DNA from: Ophthalmolycus amberensis
Lineage: Eukaryota; Chordata; Actinopteri; Perciformes; Zoarcidae
Assembly: GCA_024529925.1 (NCBI GenBank)
Contig: JAFEUB010000298.1
Coordinates: 100,001-164,000 of the forward strand
DNA length: 64,000 bases
Direction of reading: 5' to 3'
Shown here: positions 13,301 to 21,300 of the stretch, in pieces
Layout: every line of letters begins with the position of its first letter
How positions within the stretch are numbered: position 1 is the first letter of the stretch
Program-made: the position numbers and the translations under genes
Notes under the pieces: generated by a model
Told to the model about the DNA's origin: nothing
Database searches by the model: none
The model's input: only the letters and a program-made list of their open reading frames with translations

Positions 13301-16300
13301 TATCAGTTCATGAATGGAAATGAATGCAAGTGGAGAATTGCTGCGCAGTCGTCAGTAACAGGATTCGTTTGCTCTTTTTCAACCCAGACCGTATGAAGGT
13401 GTTGTTTCCTTCACCGGTACACCTCACATGATAGCTTCCATTGGGGAACTAACCCGATCACTGGCCTCCTCCCTCCAGCTCCTCCTGGAGGAGCCACAGG
13501 TGGTCATGGGCCAGTTGGGAAATGTAGTCTCCCCAGCATGTCCAAGTTGTACCCGTGGATGTCCTCCCAGTCTGCCAAAAGAGATCCTCTCTGGGTTTCT
13601 TCTCAAATGGCTTCTCTGACTGTGACGTTCGATTCGGACGTCCTCCCAAATCATTGAAGTCACTTCCTTTATTGTGTTCTTTTGCCGCTCGGATCCACAA
13701 TCTCATCTCTTCACAGAGATTACGTAGTGAACAGAAAGCTCTACTTTATAGCTCAGTGCCCTCCTCACCGCCACAGAGTCCAACGCCAGCGTTACTGCAG
13801 CCAGGGCATCACTCATGATTAGGACCCTGAACAAGATGCCTTTCTATGCTGTGTCCTGACTATGGAAGTCACCTGACCTTTCACGTCTTCCCTGATATTC
13901 ATAAAGAATAATGTTGAGGTTGGAGTGGTAGAGGACATTACACATCGGTAGTCTTCAGGTTGTAATGCCGGGCGTTATGCTCTTTCTTTTGTCTTCTATC
14001 TGGACGCAGGAATGAAGAATGTTCTGTGACTGCTCCTGCAGAACATACAAGACATTATATCGCGTTTAATCCCAGTGAGTGGCTGCAGTCTTTCACACTA
14101 AAGCTGGATGTGATATGCACAACTTTAAAAGATGGGGAAACAACATCTTAACAAGGTCTGGTTTGAAGAGCGGTGACGTCCTCTGAAGAACCATCCGTGT
14201 TCTGATAATAACATGTCCTCAGTAGAGATATGTAATGATAATAACATGTCCTCAGTAGAGATATGTAATGATAATAACATGTCCTCAGTAGAGACATGTA
14301 ATGATAATAACATGTCCTCAGTAGAGATATGTAATGATAATAACATGTCCTCAGTAGAGACATGTAATGATAATAACATGTCCTCAGTAGAGACATGTAA
14401 TGATAATAACATGTCTGTCCTCAGTAGAGACATGTAATGATAATAACATGTCCTCAGTAGAGACATGTAATGATAACAACATGCCTGTCCTCAGTAGAGA
14501 CATGTAATGATAATAACATGTCTGTCCTCAGTAGAGACATGTAATGATAATAACATGTCCTCAGTAGAGACATGTAATGATAACAACATGCCTGTCCTCA
14601 TTAGAGACATGTAATGATAATAACATGTCTGTCCTCAGTAGAGACATGTAATGATAATAACATGTCCTCAGTAGAGACATGTAATGATAACAACATGCCT
14701 GTCCTCAGTAGAGACATGTAATGATAATAACATGTCTGTCCTCAGTAGAGACATGTAATGATAATAACATGTCCTCAGTAGAGACATGTAATGATAATAA
14801 CATGTCATCAGTAGAGACATGTAATGATAATAACATGCCTGTCCTCAGTAGACATGTAATGATAATAACATGCCATCAGTAGAGACATGTAATGATAATA
14901 ACATGCCTGTCCTCAGTAGAGACATGTAATGATAATAACATGTCCTCAGTAGAGACATGTAATGATAACATGTCCTCAGTAGAGACATGTAATGATAACA
15001 TGTCCTCAGTAGAGACATGTAATGATAACATGTCATCAGTAGAGACATGTAATGATAATAACATGCCTGTCCTCAGTAGAGACATGTAATGATAATAACA
15101 TGCCTGTCCTCAGTAGAGACATGTAATGATAATAACATGCCTGTCCTCAGTAGAGACATGTAATGATAATAACACCTGGTGACCTTCTATCCCTCATCAC
15201 TATCATCCCCGTAGAAACCCTGTAAACTTGGCAGTATTAAAACTGAACGAGCAGGGCCTGTTGGACAAATTGAAAAACAGATGGTGGTATGACAAGGGAG
15301 AGTGCGGCACCGGGGGAGGGGACTCCAAGGTCAGATCACCGTAACCCCCCAACGGGTAACGACAGGCAATGGCCGCCGGGGTAACCGGCAACAACCCACA
15401 GCTTAATCAAGCCTGAAACACTCGGGATGGCACCGCTGAAAGTCTACCTGAAACCTACTGTTGGGTTCTTCCCCCGTTGTAGAAACATTTGGTTCTACCT
15501 ATGGGCCAGGGGGGGATTCGATCCATCAACCTACTGATCCACGGGGTATTTTACAAGAACACACCTCAGCTGTCGGGAGAAATGAAGTTTAACTTTCAGA
15601 AACAGATGATCCAATTTCATCCAGGTTTACACAAGTATTGCATGCAATAAACATTCCTTATAAAAGATTTTCAAGAAATAAAATGTAAAATAGCGTCTCT
15701 GCTAGCACATGATCTTTGATGTGGAACTGCCCTAAGACGTTGGTGGTTTGAGAACAGGGCAACTCTCTCAGTCAGTAGTGAGTCATTGCCGATGTCTGTT
15801 CCAGTCGATACGGAGGCGTTTGAGCTCGGGCACAGACACCAGAGCCCTGCAGGACGTTCATCTGCAGCTCGTCAAAGAGTGCTCACAAAAGCATTTCTTA
15901 ATTTGGTCAGTTTCAGGTATGAAACTGGGCCACTAGTTTATGTATAATTATATTATATCTATACAGGCATCATGTCATGAGGCATTTGTATAGAAACATA
16001 ATCTATAGAGTCTATTCGTGGAGATAATTCCAAACCACAAATTAAGACAAGCTAACCGTCAGTAAAGCAGGATTATCCAGCTGGCCTTGTAAAATACCCC
16101 TCACGTTAACGTAACGTCGGTCCTTGTTGACTTCATCTCACCAAAAAGTGAAACCACAACATGAGACAGATTCCATGTTTTCCGGCTCTTGGACAGCAGA
16201 CTGTTCCGTAAACTCAAAGATCCCGCAGTGTTTGCAGCTCTTGCCGGTTACCCAAAGTGATATAGTAATACACATCTCGCACGTAGGGAGTCAGGCCAAG

Positions 16301-18005
16301 CCAAGCTAGATGGAGTATTAAAGCATATCACTTTTACGCTGACATTTACCAGGAAACTGTTTCTATGTGTGACTGCCTGTGTTTTCTTTCTCTTACTGTT
16401 GATGTTGAGGTGTTCTCTGTTACCAAAGCATCTGTTCTGCAACCGCCAGTTTCTGCTAAAAAGGTTGCTGCTGTAGGCAGCGCAGCCCGTCGCTGTGCAG
16501 CTGAACAATAACATAAGATAACATGGAGGTGCATAATGTTATTTATGTTATTCCCAACCCCCCCTCCCTTCCTCCCTTGGTTCTTTGAAGAATCCCAGTA
16601 AACCTAGCAGTACTGAAGCTCAATGAACAAGCCATCTTAGACAAGTTGAAAAACAAGTGGTGGTATGACAAGGGCGAGTGTGGACACAAGGACTCCGGCA
16701 GAAAGGTCAGTTCTTGAGGTTGCTCGGTCCCGAGGTCATGTGTTGGTTCACCCCCCCCCCCCCCGTACCCCATCAGACCCAAACCCCCAAACTTCAGCAG
16801 GTACACTCTGAAAAGAAAAGTTTTTTCAGATATCAACTTTCTCTAAGAATGCTAGAAAAGAGATGTTTTTATGTGCTAATTGGGAGTTTTTCTGGTCCAA
16901 TTCAGATGTATAAGCATTTTAATAGTAACCTAGATGTAACTCTAGATCTATGAGTATGGGCTCATCGCAAACACAATAACAGGAATAGTAATCACAACAC
17001 ATCGTCATAGTTCATCTTTCTGGACAGCTAGTTTTGCCACCAGGTGTTGAATTTTGATTTAATATCCTAATGTGAAATGTTTCGATATTTCAAGTTATAA
17101 ATACTTAAACCAGAGAGGGCGGTATGAGACAGATGTTCAGCCTGATGTTAAACTCTTTTGGTAGCAAAGTTCAACTTCATTTCTTCAAATGAAGACATGT
17201 TTTGATGCCAGACCTCCAGTGACCTGGAGAGCTGCTGGTGGTTGTATTTTGTTAAATTTGGATGGAGCCAAGTGAGCAGTTTCCCTCCGTTTCCAGTCTT
17301 CGTGCTAAGCTAACCCAACCAGCTATTTACTGTACAGACATGAGAGTGGTATAAATTAAAATTCAATACCTGCTGGCACAAACTGTCTGTCTTTGTGATT
17401 AAAATAAGTGAGGTTGTATTTTTGGTTTGTTGAAGAACTCTTATCTTTTCGAGTGTAACGCTGCTGTTCAGCTGACCGTTCTGAAGAGCTGGAGGATATA
17501 ACAGTCAAACATGAACACCTTTAAGTATTCTGATGGCATGTGAAAACCTCACCACTCCAATTTGTACCTAAACTGAGAGGCTAAGTACATTTCATCAACC
17601 TATTTCCCACAAAACTTGTTCCAAACTCTGCGTGCAGTCAGATAAACGTATGCAAATTGATGAGAAAATGAGCTGAGCTTCAGCAGACGTTCTCTGAGAG
17701 AAGAGGGTTTTCACGTCTCCACATCAGATTCCTCTCAGAGGCTTTTCTCTGCTCAGCCTTCCTTCTGTTCTCCAGAATGTCCTGTGGTCAGCCACAGACA
17801 GACGGACCTGCTGAGAGATGTGACTTTTTACATCACTGTTTTAGTCTTCCTTTGGGAACCACGTGTACATCTTTACACCATCCTGCTGCTTCCAAGCTGT
17901 GAAAGAACAATTTCATTTTGTCTTTCTAAAGAGAGAAAAAGATTCTTTTATTCAGATGTAAAAAGTCAGATTTTCAAAACTGCTAATATATTTCCCGTCT
18001 CTCTG

Positions 18006-18036
<31 letters not shown>

Positions 18037-18133
18037 GTCTCTCTCTCTCTGTCTCTCTCTCTCTCTCTGTCTCTCTGTCTCTCTCTCGCTCTGTCTCTCG
18101 CTCTGTCTCTCTGTCTCTCTCTGTCTCTCTCTG

Positions 18134-18169
<36 letters not shown>

Positions 18170-18274
18170 TCTCTCTCTGTCTGTGGCTGCTAACCAACAC
18201 TTGATGGAATTGAAGCTACTGACCACAGCTTTACCACCCTCCTCTTCCTCCTCTCTCTCTCTCTCTCTCTCTCG

Positions 18275-18347
<73 letters not shown>

Positions 18348-21300
18348 TTTTCGTCTCTAATCTGTCATGGACCTCCTGTTTCCTCTGAACTCGCTGTGAC
18401 AGACCGTCTCTAACGAACCATCCGTCTGTCGAGAAGAGAAACTAGACGTCAGACTGAACTCACGTTACTAAACTATCACGTTTAAAAAGCATCACTTTCA
18501 ACAAACCAGATCACGTTGTTGACATGAAGCTGATCTCTAATCAGATTTACTACTTTATAAAGTTACAGTGATGCTCGCTCCAAAAATAATACAAATGTTC
18601 AATAAATACTATATATATAACATCAATACATATATATATATATTGATGTTCTATAGTGGTGTAAAGGTTCCACTCTTCACCCCGTATGAGAGGTTCTATA
18701 GTGGTGTAAAGGTTCCACCCTTAACCCCGTATGAGAGGTTCTATAGTGGTGTAAAGGTTCCACCCTTCACCCCGTATGAGAGGTTCTATAGTGGTGTAAA
18801 GGTTCCACCCTTAACCCCATATAAGAGGTTATATAGTGGTGTAAAGGTTCCACCATTAACCCCGTATGAGAGGTTCTATAGTGGTGCAAAGGTTCCACCC
18901 TTAACCCCGTATGAGAGGTTCTATAATGGTGTAAAGGTTCCACCCTTAACCCCGTATGAGAGGTTCTATAGTGGTGTAAAGGTTCCACCATTAACCCCGT
19001 ATGAGAGGTTCTATAGTGGTGTAAAGGTTCCACCATTAACCCCGTATGAGAGGTTCTATAGTGGTGTAAAGGTTCCACCATTAACCCCGTATGAGAGGTT
19101 CTATAGTGGTGCAAAGGTTCCACCCTTAACCCCGTATGAGAGGTTCTATAGTGGTGTAAAGGTTCCACCCTTAACCCCGTATGAGAGGTTCTATAGTGGT
19201 GTAAAGGTTCCACCATTAACCCCATATGAGAGGTTCTATAGTGGTGTAAAGGTTCCACCATTAACCCCGTATGAGAGGTTCTATAGTGGTGTAAAGGTTC
19301 CACCCTTCACCCCGTATGAGAGGTTCTATAGTGGTGTAAAGGTTCCACCCTTAACCCCTCATACGGTGTAAAGGTTCCACCCTTCACCCCGTATGAGAGG
19401 TTCTATAGTGGTGTAAAGGTTCCACCCTTAACCCCGTATAAGAGGTTCTATAGTGGTGTAAAGGTTCCACCCTTAACCCCGTATGAGAGGTTCTATAGTG
19501 GTTCCGCCCGTTCTTTCAACAATCATTGAAGAATGCTTTCTTTTTAGAAAAGGGTTCTTTGGACTAAAATGGTTCTTAATGGAGCTGTTACTCCTAAAAA
19601 ACCTTAAAAACAACTTTCTTAAAAAGAGGCCCTTCAGAAGTAAATAGTTTTAGAACCTCAGCTCTTTAGGAAGAACCCGTTTGGAACCCTTATTGTAAGA
19701 GTGTATACTTAAAATAAGAGTTTGAGGTTTAGTTACTCTTTAAAAACAAAACAGTGTTCCTCTGTTTTTTTTAAATAACTTGACTTCAGTCTGACTTTAA
19801 GTGTCTTTTACTATAATTTGACGGAAGCTGATTGGCTGAGAGTTAACATGACAGTGTGGAGAGGAAAGCTCTCTGATAGGCTCACCCCAACGTCACAACA
19901 CTTCCTGTTGAAGAGAGGCCCCGCCCACTCTGAGTGCTGTTTCCTCCTGTTCGGTTTTTGTTTTTTTTGGAACAGACTGCATGCCATTGGATGTCAGAGC
20001 TAAGCCACGCCCACCAAAACAAGAGATGCATGTGACAGAAAAACAACCACTTATGTCATAGAAACAAGAGCTCAACAACCAATCAAATCCCCTTTTTAAG
20101 GAGGATTTGTTCTTCTCTACAGATTGAGTCAGAATTTATGTAGAAATGTGAACTTCAAGAGAAATCATTTCCATAAACGATCAGTCGTTAGAGACTTTCT
20201 CTTTGTTCTTCACTCTGTTTACATTTCTCTGCATGAAGCTGCATGTGACGGATGAATAAATATGGATTATTATCAAAGGCTGTGGTGTGAGGCAATAGAA
20301 AAGGTGTTACTGTCAGAAATGGAAATTAAAGGGGTGCTGGGGGATTCCAAAGAGACAAATCCTATATGCTGGATACTACATTTCCCATAATGCAACTGCA
20401 TCTTTCATAGAGTTGCGAAGCGGATTATAACGAATTTACTAGTTGACATAGAACCTCAAGACTGACTGAATAATGCATCAATCAATACTAGTTTATGTTC
20501 TGATCACCAGTTTTTAAGAATTTGTTTCTCAGAATGCCGTAATTTTAACAACAGCTCTAAATACTACATTACCCATGAGCCTCTGCAACCGTTTCTATGT
20601 CACAATACTTTCCAATACAACAGTTTATTCATTTATTTCAGCAGTTTCTGTTCTCAACATTATAATCTTTAGCAGCAAACGCAACCAAATTAGAAGCTCT
20701 CTGATTGGACGTGCCCAGATGCACTTTGGGAGCTTTCTTTGTTTTGTTTACACAAGCTTGTACACTTTTGACTTGTTATGAAAGAACCAGATTTTTAATA
20801 ACAGTTTTTCATGCAGGTCAAAGCCAAAGAAAGTTGTGTAACATTGTTCATGAGAAAACTTTGTCTTCAGAAATATCTCCTCATATTTCACAACTCTGTT
20901 GAGACGAGATGAGAGCAGCAGACGGGAATAATACAGATGAATAGAGGAAGTTAAAGACGTGAAGCATAAGCGGTATGTAGGATAAGATTATAATGAAGAA
21001 AAGAAACCATACAGAAGCAACTTCAGACAAGATGCCAGCAGGTTAAAGGTGTAAAGCAGACGGATGACAGGATGAAGTAACGGTACTTAGACGTAAAATA
21101 GATGTAAGATAGAATACGACGCAGAAATCACTCACACGTCAACATGATGTAGTCCGTTAGATATGATATACATGGTTCATCGTACAGCCTCTTCATCACA
21201 GCCTTTGAAAGATAACAAGTGCCTTGTTAGTTAGAAAAGATTATATTATGATGATTATTCTAACTGTAGTGATGTCATGATATATCTGCACCACGATTGG

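Noticed and set aside
14125..15089. Tandem repeats with constant units considered as a CRISPR array
   Set aside because: The units are directly tandem without unique spacers, and the context is a vertebrate intron.
9252..15329. R/G RNA-editing site at the gria1 Arg codon before flip/flop
   Set aside because: The codon is at the right place, but GRIA1 is not known to be edited there and I did not identify the intronic complementary sequence needed for the hairpin.
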